From Suillus spraguei (Eukaryota > Basidiomycota > Agaricomycetes > Boletales > Suillaceae), in assembly GCA_016800925.1 (NCBI GenBank), contig JABCPU010000154.1, positions 62,001 through 126,000 on the forward strand: 64,000 nt of DNA, given 5' to 3'. The translations under genes were made by a program, and so were the position numbers. The first letter of the stretch is position 1. Each line of letters opens with the position of its first letter. The notes under the pieces are model-generated. The model was not told where the DNA came from. It made no database searches and worked only from the letters and a program-made list of their open reading frames with translations. Below are positions 12,173 to 24,250 of the stretch, in pieces.

Positions 12173-12465
12173 GCCCAGCTTGGGTAATTATTTAGATGCC
12201 TCCGACAATTGATACCAATGCGCAATCAAGATTTTGCATACCGTCTCCAACTTCTAGCTCGTATTTCAGTCCTAAATATCGCATTCCTCAAGCAGGGCCT
12301 TCCTGATAGAGGCGTGCGCTCGAATATAAGCAATGCATAGGTAGGGCATATAGAGCTCAAGAGATGAAAAGATAATGGTTTGTAGTACACCCCATAATGC
12401 ATATGTGACCACACAAAAATCGCGCCGTTTTCCATGTTGCCACCAATGAATATTTTGTAAGCTTC

Positions 12466-13238
12466 TTATACTTTGAAGCCACGAGACTTTCGGCGACCAC
12501 GAGCCCGCTCGAACTGAGGCATGTGTCAGATGTGGACACCACTAAAACAATAATTAATACGTACTTTGCGACCCTTGGAGATGGTATAAGGCTTCTTGTT
12601 CTTGTGGGGACCCATGCCAAAGTGCTTGACAGCCTCGCGAGTGTTCCTCTTTCCCCGGAGCAACACAGTGTTAGACCCTGTTGGTGCGCGAAGTGCGAGC
12701 TGATCCAGTGTCAATGCCTCACCGCCGGCATTGAGGATGCGCTCCTTTGCTGCGCGCGTGAAGCGTAGGGCAGCAACTGAGAGTTTGGGTACTTCGACGA
12801 GACGAACGTCATCGGTTATAGTGCCAACGACCACGATAACTTTTGAGTCACGATCAGGGGTGGCAGCAGTCTCTTTAACGATTCTTGACAAGGAGAGGGG
12901 GGGACGGTTGATTTTGGAGAGGAAGAGACGGTGGAGGATGGCCTGAGTAAAAATCATGCTTCAGTCAAATGCCTGAATCACACGTAAAGTTATTCAACCT
13001 TGTTGAAATCCGAGTCTGTGCGGCGAGCCAAAAATCTGTAGAGCTGAATAACATTTAGAACGAGCTTGTATGCATATTAAACACACATACTTTGACGAGC
13101 AAAAGGAGGTAAGGATCCTCGCTTTTGGGGGCCGTCCGCTGAGCCTTCTTGACGTGGTGTTTCTTGATGTCGATACCCTAGTAGGATGCACATTTCAGCA
13201 TAATTTATGGATGCTATTTGGGACGACGAGCTCACCAT
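12466..13238 (-). CDS. RPL18: 60S ribosomal protein eL18 (L18)
   Basis: Structural protein of the large ribosomal subunit. The start is an exon holding only the initiator ATG (13236-13238). A GTGAGC...CTACTAG intron follows, then [55 protein letters not shown] and [39 protein letters not shown] comes next, and the last exon ends [14 protein letters not shown]. These blocks are diagnostic of eL18 and the full family length is present. Several introns interrupt the gene, as usual for fungal ribosomal proteins. It is head-to-head with the Tra2-like gene, 183 bp apart. Confidence 0.92.
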
Positions 13239-13421
13239 CTTGATCTTGCCGACTTGTGCTGTTCGGGGACGGTGTACAGACGACAACGGAGGCTTGAGGA
13301 ACTATGCAGGACAAGCCAATAAGGTTTGATTCTCGGCATTTCGCGGAAGATGAAATTGAATTCGTTGTCTGAGACAAACAAGCGACAAACAACGCCAAAT
13401 TTTTCTTTGACTTGAACTGCC
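13239..13421. promoter_or_regulatory. Compact divergent promoter of eL18 and the Tra2-like gene
   Basis: Only 183 bp separate the two initiator codons, so both promoters and leaders overlap here. The minus-strand frame starting at the CCATGG at 13423 lies in this region but reads through the eL18 start, so it is probably not a protein. No specific factor site was assigned. Confidence 0.5.
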
Positions 13422-14469
13422 ATGGTGTGTCAGATTTTTGGTACCTCAGGCGACTTTTTCTAATTTTTTTGCTTTTCTCTTAGGATCAATACGGAGAACC
13501 AACTGCTCCCTCAGTTGATCCTTACTCGGATGCATACAATGCACCAGCACCTGCTGCTGCGACATCAGAAACCAGAGACCGAGACACCGCCCCAGCACGC
13601 GGTCGTTCTCGTTCACGAAGTCCTGGTGCCCGCAGCGCTGGTTACCGTAGTCCTACTCAAAAGCGCAGGTCTCCGCCTCCTAAAAAGCCAACGCATGCGC
13701 CAATTGTACGTTACACATGTTCTTCTCATGTTTTGCAAAGCGCTTATGAGGCAAAGAAGGCGCCCAACCCCTCCCAGGTTTTGGGGGTCTTCGGATTAAG
13801 CATTAGGACACAAGAACGGGATCTAGACGAGGAGTTCTCTCGCTTTGGCAGAGTCGAAAAAGTCACAATTGTTTACGACCAGAGGGTACGGTTGTTTCCT
13901 GTATATTATGTTACCCTAACCCACAAAAACGTGTTTTCAGTCCGACCGCTCTCGTGGTTTCGGTTTTATCAGAATGTCGAGCACTGAAGAAGCGACTCGT
14001 TGTATTCAGGAACTCAACGGAGTCGTACGTTTTCCCTTCATGTATATATTTTCCTTGCTGATCTCCTCCATAGGAACTCAATGGACGCCGCATCCGAGTT
14101 GACTATTCCGTCACTGACAGACCGCACGCACCAACCCCTGGCGAATACATGGGACACCGTCGGTCGACTAGGGACACCTATTCAGGTTCAGGCCGCGACT
14201 CTTACCACCGCGATTCCTACCGTGATTCGTATCGTGACCGTGATTACCGCCGTTCCGACCGCGATAAGGATAGGGACCCCTACGGTCGTGATAGCCGTGA
14301 TTGGCGCGATCGTCGCAGCCCTCGTCGGTACTCACCTGATTATAGGAGGCGCGGGAGCTACTCCAGGAGTCCTCCTAGGGGTAGTAGCCCTCGCAAGGAT
14401 TATGATGGTCCTTCAGGCACTGGTGCAACAAGCTCCTCCAACCAGGCTGAAAATGGTAGTCGTTGGTGA
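13422..14469 (+). CDS. Tra2-like SR protein with one RRM and RS-rich flanks
   Basis: Probable splicing regulator. The first coding exon is just ATG (13422-13424), with donor GTGTGT at 13425 and acceptor at 13483, giving [20 protein letters not shown]. An arginine/serine stretch follows ([19 protein letters not shown]). The RRM then spans [20 protein letters not shown] (RNP2 LGVFGL), [20 protein letters not shown] (RNP1 RGFGFIRM) and [20 protein letters not shown]. The C-terminal exon is a long R/D/S/Y region ending at 14469. RS-RRM-RS order with the linker DYSVT-RPH-PTPG is typical of Tra2 proteins. The last exon also has a long alternative frame, which I treat as a shadow. Confidence 0.8.
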
Positions 14470-14674
14470 TGGTTCAGCTGTCAGCGGAAACCATATCGAA
14501 GGTGTGCCAGTCGTGGTTCTTGTTTCAGTTATCGATGGGCGAAAGCATGGACAAGAGGTCTCGTTCGTACAAGCACAAGTGATTGAAGAGGTTCATGGCA
14601 GTCATCCTCCAGCAAGCCTCAAGTTGGCAATGTTCTCGTTACTACCCTATCTTGAAGAAAGCAAGACATGGTTT

Positions 14675-15153
14675 CCGCGTTCGCTATTTCAGACAGAAAA
14701 CCAAGTTCAAAGTTCATTTCATCCTCGACTGTTTGTATCCTTTCCGCATTTCGTATCGCTCTACTACTTTGTTCTACACTATCAACTTTCGCTTCCATGA
14801 AGAGTGGCAAGTCCCCGATTGCAAGAAAGATTAGGCAAAACAATCCTGCGATTCAACATATGCAGCCAAAGGAATGTTGGCAGGCTTGTGGAAGGCTTCA
14901 CAAACCAGGCTGAGCGATACTTACGTCCACTTACTTGAACGACTCGTTCTGACATTAATGATTGCTTAATCAGGAAGCTTGGCGTGTATGACGTTGTCAA
15001 TCAAGAAGCAGTTATGGAGTGCATTTTGCGCAGGTGTTTGATGAAACCTCGTGCTTCGTTGTCGGGAATCTCACGAACTCGTCGTAGCGAAAAGTTATCA
15101 CTACGCCGGATTCGCGTTATTGTCGATCATCAATCCCGCTGGTCAACAACCTT
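14675..15153. repeat. Dispersed coding-derived repeat, copy A
   Basis: Three segments recur elsewhere in the window. 14680-14825 matches 23690-23825, 14868-14915 matches 23890-23935, and 14932-15153 matches 20876-21090. On the minus strand, copies A and B both encode FSLRRVREIPD followed by an EA..FIKHLRK motif (with N or S after the D). This indicates that the repeat derives from a protein-coding gene rather than from simple sequence. Frames are broken in every copy. Confidence 0.6.
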
Positions 15154-15339
15154 GAACATATCGCCCACACTGAAGAACAGAAATAACATCGATGTATAGT
15201 AAAATCCCGCCATTACAATCGGGGCTGCGGGAGTTAAACTTCAGCTCCGATTGGAAGCCCCCTTGCCATTCGTAGGTATGCTACCGTACAATCTCGCTAT
15301 ATATACAACAAAGTATTCACCAGTACAAAACAGTGTCCG

Positions 15340-15770
15340 TCAGAAAACGTATGAAGATGATATATCGGAAGACGTAATGGGCACTCTAGGGACAAGAAGA
15401 CGACCCTCTGGTCCATGGATAGTATCCACATATGCGAGACCGCACGACTCTGATGATCTAATATGCGCACGAAGGAGGTCGAGGCGGCATTTCACTACTC
15501 CGCATACGGAGCAGCGCACCTTGACACCGAGGTGGGTAAGAATGTGTCTTGCCATGCCTCCCCTCTTAAGTATCTTTGAGCAACCACCCACGGACAGCTC
15601 GTATTGGCGCTGTCTGGGCCAGTGATGCCATGTCCTCGCAGATGGGCGGATACTGCACTAGTCGTTCCCTCCACAAATATCCCGCAGGGGACTCCCCCAT
15701 TTACACTCGTATACAACGAGTGGTCGACCGCTTTGTTCCACTTGAAAGAAGGTCTCTGGTCCACGTTTAA
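15340..15770 (-). pseudogene. Decayed copy of the C2H2-like ORF at 26135-26578
   Basis: Two minus-strand frames together match the intact ORF. The first has EGTTSAVSAHLRGHGITGPD, and the second has MARHILTHLGVKVRCSVCG and VVKCRLDLLRAHI. A frameshift between them, near 15590-15600, breaks the gene. The first copy has also lost one residue inside the first finger region (HLRGHG against HLRARHG). The order and spacing of motifs are kept, so this is a duplicated and decaying gene. Confidence 0.75.
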
Positions 15771-18700
15771 GGTCTCTAAGGCATGTATGTAGTGGTTCGT
15801 TGCAAGGTGAAGCTGATAGATGATGTGTCAGCGGCTTGGGTCAGCAACGGTCTAGTTGTTAAACAGATACCCGACGCACCAGAGGAGTTGAGAATGTGGT
15901 CAAAGAAATGTTGCAGTAGTCGCAAATTCGCAGAAGTTGCCACAGGTATTTAAGCCAGTGAATCATTGGCATTTTGCCCGCCGCCAATATTTGTCGTGCC
16001 ATGAAAGTACGGTAAAACGTGTAAAATTGGATGGGACGTGTGTCGTAAGACATGCCAAGATTCTGGAGCCAAGGTTTGAAGATCCCCTCAGCCTGGCAAT
16101 CAAATTCACCAGTCTAATGATAACTTAGGGCCGAGGGCCTGGAGTTCGAAGGAGTGCGGGCTGTGAGAGCGAGTTTTGCTCCATGTATTTCTACGATCTC
16201 TTGGATCTCTGACGCTTCCCAAAATTCCTTTTGCAGTGCAAATCGAGCAGTACTAGGGTTCAACTATCTAGAACCTGCAGTGTCATATGTTAACTGTACT
16301 CTTCTAACAGGCGTCTCAGAGGCAGCGTAGACGAAATACTTCCATGACGGACAGGATCTGAACTAGTTTCAGGACTCCGTGAGGACATATTTCCGTCGGC
16401 TTAGGTATGTTTAATTTACTCACTAGTTTCACTGATTATGCTTACATATAATATTCGACAAAGCAGCTTTCAACGGTATCGTCTGCGGCTCGGCTGATAT
16501 TGAATTCCGCAGCTACTAATAAACTCTAGAATCGGTCAATTCGCTGAATCTTACTGGTGAAAAAACAACGGTAAATAAGTAGCATTCGAGACAAATGGGG
16601 GTATGGGAATTTGCAGTTACGAATATTTTAGGATATTCGACGCTTGTCAGAATATTTCGATATCCAACCCTCGCTTGTCCATCATGGTATCGGTGCCGCG
16701 TGCCAGCCACTAGTACAATTTATAAACAAACGAACCCGCCAGCCAAGCTAGAAGAGTGCTATCAGGGATGTAAGAGGCAGTTTGTGCACGTAAGATATTG
16801 TCCTTGAGTTCTGAGTCCTTAAGGGAGGTAAGCATACCCGGTACATAGTAACTTGTCCGAATATGGTAATGTATCAATCCTTCGGACCGGTTGTTGGCAT
16901 GGCATAGCATCCATATCCGGTGGAATCAACACACTTTCTCGGCTGTTACGGCATCGTGACTCCCGCGAACACAATCAGTTCTCGCGGCGCTCTAGATCCT
17001 TCCGGCTCAGATTTTCCATGCAGTCACTCAGAATCTGCATGCGGCCTTGATCCTCATGGGCTTATCGAAGTCATCGTGTACTTCCGGAGACCATTATCAA
17101 GTACTGGAATTTTAATGTTCAATTGTGGGATTCCGCTAGTGGCATATTATATTACCTATACACTATGGTCAATACACCTCAGGTCTAAGCAAATTTGCAC
17201 TGCCCAGGGCTAGTCTAACAGTAACAGTAAGATAAGGTTCCCAATCGAGTGAGCATCACCAACGTAGGACCACGCAATAATAACTTTGGGGCTTACGTGA
17301 TTACGTATACAAGTTTGCTTTGTTACACTCTGCATACATGTAGTCCTGACAAACATTACTGTCTGCTCATAGAGTATGTTGATCATACGATCATGATGCC
17401 AAGTTGTCAAATCTCTTCCTCATGTGAGCGCATGAAAATGGACAGATGAAAACAGAAAATAGTACAGGCAGCACGGAACTAGGTTAATGCTGACTGTCAA
17501 AGTAAGTGCCCAATCACGGTCTCAAAGGCCTTGTCAGTACAAGTGTTAGTGTTCTGCCAGATCTTGCCAGAGGCATTGTATTTAGCTCACTTTCTTAGCA
17601 TCCACAGTTCACCCACACGATGATCCTGCCGGAGTCCTAAAATATCCGTTTCCGTTCAGTATCAAACAAAAACAGTATTATATCGCTTAACCAAATTGTG
17701 CTCGTGTCTTTTTTGCCAGGGTAATAATAGGCAAGTAGGTTTCGCCCCAGGCTGCAAGAGAAGGGAGTTAAACGGGTAACTGGTTCATCTATGAGGCAAG
17801 TCGTCGATGACACAAAGGCAGCCCAAGAGATGCGACATCACCGAGGACAGTAATGAGAGCTGATAGGAGCAGAGGTGGGAGTTAGAATGAGTTAACTACG
17901 TGCAAATGACCCCCTTCACCTTTAGTAGCTACCATAAATACATCGCAAAAACGCGCTTTAAAACGGTTGAGAAATGAGCAAGAATGGGCTTCTCATCGTC
18001 AGACAGTGAGCTCGGTAGCATTATTAATAGATCATATAGCGTTGTCAAGCTATCATGCGCTCACGTACATAGAGTCAAGTCAAACAAGTATTGAACGTTT
18101 GAATGTGAACCTAGCCTGGAACTGTTGTGATCCCCTCCGAGGGCTTAGTCTATCTTTTTTTTTTTTGACTAGCACTCTGTTCTAATAGTAGCCCTTGCCA
18201 ATCCTACTAATGGGATCCAGAATCGGTCTAAAGAAACGTGCGTTTCAAGTATGCGGGATGTATGTATGGGGCTCAGTAGTTCACCCGGTGATCTCATTTG
18301 ACAGATGGCGGTCTAGGTGATTTTAATACCCACTAAAACCTCGGGTTTGTTACCCGGATGGGTTGCTTGATCTATAGATATATATGAGTGATTTAACGCG
18401 CGCCGCGCCTGTCAGGTGGCTCTTCGTTTCTTACATAAGCTCCTACCTGAAACATTACCTCTTACAACTACATTGCGTCACAAGCTCGAAAGCCAAAGTT
18501 CGAAAATATGGTCATGCGAAGGGAACGCGTGCCGCAGGCGCGCGGGAAAGCTGCGAAGAGGCCGTCCTATCAGAAGTTGCGGGTCTCGTAAAGGGGTCGA
18601 CGGTGAGTCTGCAACTATTCTCCTCGCCATCTACCAGTATTGACTCGGATAAATTTCAGGAGTCTTGCTTTGTGCGAGAGGATGCACTTGGGTCACCGGG

Positions 18701-19539
18701 TGCAGCAATAAGTGAATTGTGTTGCCATGATTCTGTACTAATGTTTCACTTTTGTGAATAGTGTAAGGACCCTCGGTGAATCTCACTGACGGCGCGGACC
18801 TCATTTATTGTTCTTTTACTGGAAGGCCACTATTTATCTTTACACAACTCAGATTGTTGACTCCATCTCTTGTTTCAGAGTTGAGCTGGCCCAGTGACTC
18901 ACTGACACCCCACCCACTAACCACTTATATAGCTAGTTCCGGTTCAGAAACCTTTCAAAGAAGATGGCCCACTGTTATGTTATTATTTTCTGATCCTCTC
19001 TCTTTGATTCAGATCCACAAGGTCTACGTACGCTCCCGCTACAAGACCATCATGTACCCTGGTCCGGAGAATTCGGATGTCCTTCCATTCGTGCGCACTT
19101 CGAATCAAGGTTATATTATCACTACTGTCTTATCTCAAATTCCCTCCTCTTCATAGCCCTTCTGCCACATCCCATGTGGTTCTGAGACAACAGCATGACA
19201 ATCCTGTATGGTTTCATTACGACAATCAATAGTATCACGACTGCTTGCAAACTCTGCCCTCATGTGTACTGACCCCCATTGCCTGCCGTTTGAGAGCAGA
19301 AATTCGTACGAAGCGTGTTGCTCTTTCTGTCATCTTCATTTGCTTTTTGAAACAACATCGCAGTGATCTCTCGCTCATGATTTATTCAAACAATTAGCTG
19401 ATATGCTACTACCTCCTGGTTGTTCCAAGACTCAAAGTGCTCTCGTTTCTAGCCACATTCAAACGATGTACGGTGAACAGGTCGCGGTCGCTCTGCGTAA
19501 ACGGTAAACCCTCCTTTCACCACTTTGACCCACCGTGAG
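15771..19539. other. Gene-poor region without recognisable genes
   Basis: Nearly 4 kb with only short frames. The longest (plus strand 18384-18761 and 18776-19156) lack domains I know and have no convincing splice links. Sequence at 18155-18170 has a T-run. The region probably consists of decayed duplicated sequence, but I cannot assign a source. Confidence 0.45.
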
Positions 19540-20875
19540 ACCCTTGGGTTCATCCACAGAAGGAAATAGGGTTCGGTGAATTTGGGCCAATTAGCCGTAA
19601 TGGCGATGGCTGCGGATGGTCAATAATATTCAACGCCCACAACTTGAAGACGAGCATCCACATCATCCAGCCCCATGGCCTATACATGCACCACGTAGCA
19701 CTGAACTTCCTCCAACGTAAACCGGAGGTTTTCGATAGATTATCTGTAAGGACCGGTCGAAATTTGCCCTTGCCCTACTTCGTATAATCGTTGCAGAACC
19801 AGTCAAAACCAAGCAATGGCCCACGAGACTTTGATTCCTTACGTTTGATATTACTAGACGCGATTCTCATTCCATGGACAAACTCCACGCTGGCTGGAGA
19901 GATGGCTGCACGAGGAAGAACAAGGCTGGTGAATCCTCGCGTACCACTTGACGGAAGCGCGTTTACTTCGCATGATAATGACACGTTTGCGACATGGCGT
20001 CCGGGGCATTTAACGGCGCCTATATATATGGTTATTTTGTGGTTGAGGAAGTCGCATAGGAATAGCTGCTCATTGAGCGAGACGTGACACTGCCAGGTGA
20101 CGCACTAACACGCCAGTTTGTGAGGTTTGTACCAGAGTGTAAACGTGTTGATGGCGATCGTGATAGTGTGCCATCGCGAGACAACAGAAAAGACGATAGC
20201 ACGGAGAAATCTCGACTCATCGTTAACATAAATAACAGTAGGAATATCAGTGAAGGGTCCAATGGCTTGATAACAACTAGAGGCACAGTCAACGATTAAG
20301 ATCAACATACGCAGTGAGAAACACAACACCAACTACTGTCATAGGGGGAATGAAGCACTGCACAGCCTGAGTGGGTCGCATATCCTGGAGGTAAGGGCTG
20401 CTCAGTGAGCTCAGGGAAGGAATCCGAAGGATGGATTCATTCGCCACTAATGTTGTGATATTAATAGTAATGCTCGCCAGCAGCTGCAGATTGACCTCAG
20501 TGAGCACGGCGCGCAGAGTCGCCACAGACTAATTCATCATTCATGTGACCTGACCACAGCGTGAATAGGTGCATACCAATAAAGTTCGGAACAAACATTG
20601 GTCGGACTTCAAAATAAGTTGCGGCATATCGGCAAATCGAACCGCAACCTATCGTCCACCATAATTTTGGTTGTTGAAGAGTATGTGTTGGGGTATATAT
20701 CAAAGACTACGAGAGTCTCCTATTCGCCCCAGCAGGGTTACCAGATAGGTCGGCGTCATCCTCCACTTCAAGAAGAACCGACATGTCAACCAAGGCACGC
20801 ATCATTTTTGGTTTCATGTGCTCATGACCTTTTGGCTTACGTGCATGAGGAAATGGAGGTTAGGCTGGGCAAAAC
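19540..20875 (-). pseudogene. Decayed, interrupted copy of the MDR-like gene at 29693-33318
   Basis: Blocks match the intact gene in the same order and orientation: 19540-19590 with 30945-30990, 19645-19790 with 31390-31540, 19795-19885 with 31550-31650, 19895-20190 with about 31780-32090, and 20655-20870 with 32160-32380. Encoded remnants include ALPSSGTRGFTSLVLPRAAI and GTLSRSPSTRLHSGT. Frames are broken by indels, and a segment of about 460 bp (20195-20655) is inserted. The duplicate covers only the middle of the gene. Confidence 0.85.
20195..20655. repeat. Insertion inside the MDR relic, sharing its right end with 110-240
   Basis: Homology to the oxidoreductase gene stops near 20195 and resumes at 20655. 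The right 140 bp match 110-240. The rest reads on the minus strand as short frames with hydrophobic runs (MTVVGVVFLTAYVDLN and LILIVDCASSCYQAI), so the segment may carry part of a membrane protein gene. No inverted termini were identified. Confidence 0.6.
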
Positions 20876-21092
20876 TCATCTTGAACGATTCGTTCTGACA
20901 TTAATGATCGCTCAATCAAGAGACTTAGCATTTGTGGCGTTATCAATCAAGAAGCAAGTCATTTGCGCAGGTGTTTGATGAAATTTAGCGCTTCGCTGTC
21001 AGGGATTTCACGAACTCGTCGTAGCGAAAAGTTTCGTCACTACGCCGGATTCACGCTATTACCGACAGTCATCAGGATGCACCACCTCCTAG
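20876..21092. repeat. Dispersed coding-derived repeat, copy B
   Basis: This matches the last part of copy A (14932-15153) in the same orientation, including the segment that encodes FSLRRVREIPD on the minus strand. It abuts the end of the decayed MDR copy. Confidence 0.65.
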
Positions 21093-21604
21093 TCAATCGC
21101 CTGTGCCTGCGGCGCTAACACTAATTGTCAAGCATCAACTTGAAACGAGGTTGTATATCTTTCATTGCGATAATCAACCGACTGGAACAAATCTTTGGAG
21201 ATGTTACACCCCCTGCAGACGACAAAGAAGAAGAATGAGCCCATAAACCCCTATCGCCTTTAGCTGGCCTTACCAGTCCTCGTTTCACACCTGGACCAAT
21301 GATCGCGCATCACAAAAATATTCTTGATAATTAATACATACGAACAAGTACATACCTGTAGGTTTTGTCTACCATAGGGCATAGCCCCAACGGACAATAA
21401 ACACTGATTAAAAAAAATAAAAAAAATAAAAATTGCGATAATCAGGGCAGTGGCTAGTCCCACTTCCCCTAGATTTCTATTCGTACGTATGACATTATGC
21501 AATCTCGTTATGTGTACAAAAAGTACTAACTTGTATTATTAGACCCGATGGACGGTACCTCAACCCTTTGTCTTTCGGGCCCGGGGACGATATCGACAGA
21601 TGCG
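21093..21604. other. Intergenic stretch, no gene recognised
   Basis: A/T-rich in part (an AAAAAATAAAAAAA run near 21412-21430). A short minus-strand frame at 21260-21502 has one hydrophobic segment but no family signal. Confidence 0.4.
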
Positions 21605-21790
21605 GATCAGCACTATGTACGAAGGAGGTCATAACGACGCTTCACGACTCTGCACACAGCAGCGCACCTTGACACTGAGGTGAGCAAGTATGTGTTTTGC
21701 CATGCCTCCCCTCTTCAGTGTCTTCGAGCGCCCGGTCCACATGCAACTTGTACTGCGGTGTCATGCGGTGTCTTCGTAGGTGGGTGGATA
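21605..21790 (-). pseudogene. Third, most decayed copy of the C2H2-like ORF
   Basis: The minus strand carries sequence matching the finger region of 26135-26578. It reads in broken frames as motifs equivalent to THL-VKVRC and DLLRAH, with neighbouring bases also matching the copy at 15480-15640. Several frameshifts leave no useful reading frame. Confidence 0.6.
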
Positions 21791-23689
21791 CTGCGTTGCT
21801 CATCTCCTCCACGGACATCCACGGGAAAAATATCGGAAGACATTGTGTAGGACAGTAGTGGTTGAGAGCAGGCTGATATATGAGATTTGTCAGAATGGTA
21901 GAATGTACTACGTATCATCAATGGTTAAGTTATTCTTTGACACAGGCATCCAACGCACTGGTGTAATCACATAAGTTCCTAGAAACACCTGGTGGAGATC
22001 CGGGTTATTCAAGACTTTGGGCTTTATCACGCTTACCTTCTGCATTCTCCCCGCCAATGACTCGGACACGCCGTATTCATCACTGCTGACTGCCTTGAAC
22101 TTGCTGCGATTTCAAGCAAAATTTAGACTGTGGACGAAGATCATATCTATAACTCCTCCATATCGGCATGAATTGCGCCACCAGCCAAGCTAGTTGTCTT
22201 TTTCTTGCTCTGGGGCGTGCCAGTGTTTGATGGGTTGCCAAGAAATAACTTAAGAGTGACTCCAAAAGTGTGTTGTAATGGCCCAAAGGCAGTGATAGAT
22301 TATCTGCGTCCTTCTCGCGGAGGCTCCGCCGGGACGTTCTCGGTTGGTTGTCGACAGTGTGATATCACTGAATTTCTATCCAGACACGGGCTATAGAGGG
22401 ATCGTGATACGATGTCACTGCTAAGCTTGTGCATTGCAGCACAATGGAGCAGGTAAATTAGTTTGGCTAGGATTCAACAGGCTACTAGGCTATCAAGCAA
22501 ATTTACGATCCGTTTCGTGGAGGTCCGCTGGGGGTCTTGATTGGTTTCCACTGCATGCGAAGAGTGACTAGTGAGTGACCCGAAGAGTGCCTCGTGTTGG
22601 TAGTTGGGACACGAGTCGCGAGGGAAAGTCGTGACACAAGCCTGAGGGTATTGATAAAATTATGCCGTGTAGCCCAACAAAATGAAAGATGTCTCACACA
22701 CGAATTTCCATCCGAGGAATGCAAGTTCTCGCTGGGTATCACTCGGTCTATGTATATATTGTTGTGCAAGGCAAGTGCAAAGGGTCCTCTTCCACAAGTC
22801 AACGCGACGAGGAAACTGATCCACTGGCAGACCTTGTGCTTTTTTGATTTGATATTCGGTTAGCCCAAAGTGACGATAAACAGCATGCGTACTTGCGTCG
22901 AGTGGCACTGCTGCCTGAATTTTGGCGATCTAACTTCTGTGTCCCACCCGCAGCCGTCTGTCCTCCCAACCATACCATACACTACCATTACGGGTCACGA
23001 GTACTGATGCATCCGGCTGGCCCTAGAGTGGTTGCATTTGCAGTGTCGTACAGACCATTTACTCCCATTGTTCACACAGGTTCAGTAGTAGTAATCCTAA
23101 GGCAGGCCCCTTTCGAAACCGCTACTTCCCCGCTCTACTACATATTTAAATGCATGAGACTGAATGTGACAATGATGGAGTCGTATCATCAGCGGTGGTA
23201 GCGAAGCAGACAGGTAAAAGAATTGGCGGGCCGGCACAGGTTATGGGACTTTGAACCAACTTTTCAGAAGCTCTTAGAGCCACCACGTTGCCACCACGCT
23301 GATCATCGGATCTCGGAGTGGCGTTTTCAATTGAAATTTGGCAGGCGCCGGTAGGTGCTTTCTCGCTCACAACCCTGCATGTCATATTGGGTGAAAGTAG
23401 ATTTGTTAACAGTTACGCCATTTTGAGGCAGTGGTGAAGCGCTGACGCTTAGATAAGACAATGCTTATTTATGCTGATTATGGGAACACAGGAAAGCTAG
23501 CGGGCTTCGAATAAAATATCCTTTAGGAAGGTGTGCCGTATGGAGCTAGCCGCCGGCAGTATCTAACGATATCCTCTACACTGTGACCGGACAATGGTTT
23601 TCCACGCCGGCAGCTATGCTTCTCAAGTACTGGTTCTCTGATTCTGATTCACCCACTAGTACTCATATGTCTTGAAGAACTCAATGTGC
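21791..23689. other. Gene-poor stretch, nothing recognised
   Basis: Short frames on both strands (22503-22908 minus, 22594-22863 and 22893-23201 plus) overlap each other and show no domain or biased composition. I find no splice-compatible gene. Confidence 0.4.
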
Positions 23690-23970
23690 CGTGTTCGCTA
23701 TTCCGGATAGAAGCCAAGTTTAAAGTTCATTGCTATTAATTTGTGTGCCAATCTGTTCCACATTTCATACGCTGTACTTCTCTATCACTAACAACTTTCG
23801 CTTCCATAAAGAGTAGCAAGTCGGTTGAAACACGTGTTACACAGGGTCATCCACGCCAGTGACATATCAACGTCAACATACACAGCTGCACAGCTTAATG
23901 GGGTGTTGGCAGGCTTGTGGAAGGCTGAGCGAAATTTATTCATCTTGAACAACACGTTTTAACAAATTAA
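23690..23970. repeat. Dispersed coding-derived repeat, copy C
   Basis: Matches the first two segments of copy A (14680-14825 and 14868-14915) in the same orientation and order, including the AACTTTCGCTTCCAT motif and the GTTGGCAGGCTTGTGGAAGG motif. Only the beginning of the third segment is present (about 23940-23970). Confidence 0.6.
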
Positions 23971-24250
23971 GCAAGTGTTCTTAGCTTTCTGATTAGCTCT
24001 TTTCAGGTGCCCCCCTGGACTCTCGGGAGCAGAATTGGTCAAAACTCAGCCAAAAGTAGTTTTGCCCCCGTAACCCCTACACCGTCCAGGCAGAACTACC
24101 GTTTTCTGCCAGTTCCAACCAAACCACTAGAACTGGCAAACCTCTAGGCGCATAGCTATAACTACCTCAACTTCAACCTCATATAGAATAACCTGTGCAC
24201 GTATTATTTCTTGTTTTACCCAATCCATGTTGCTAAAAATTAAATGCATG

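Noticed and set aside
13232..13423. Minus-strand frame starting [10 protein letters not shown] between eL18 and the Tra2-like gene
   Set aside because: It overlaps the divergent promoter and the eL18 start, has no known family, and its ATG is the antisense of the CCATGG at the Tra2-like start.
14000..14800. Long alternative frame (266 residues) over the last Tra2-like exon
   Set aside because: The RS-rich frame fits the SR protein and the expected exon phases; the alternative is a shadow of the repetitive codons.
18384..19156. Two moderately long plus-strand frames
   Set aside because: No domain, no codon or composition signal, and no splice link between them; not enough to call a gene.
24089..24138. 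Small hairpins (TGCCAGTTC with GAACTGGCA, and GGCAGAA with TTCTGCC)
   Set aside because: Short stems with no flanking gene or terminator context; could be chance or part of a larger decayed element.
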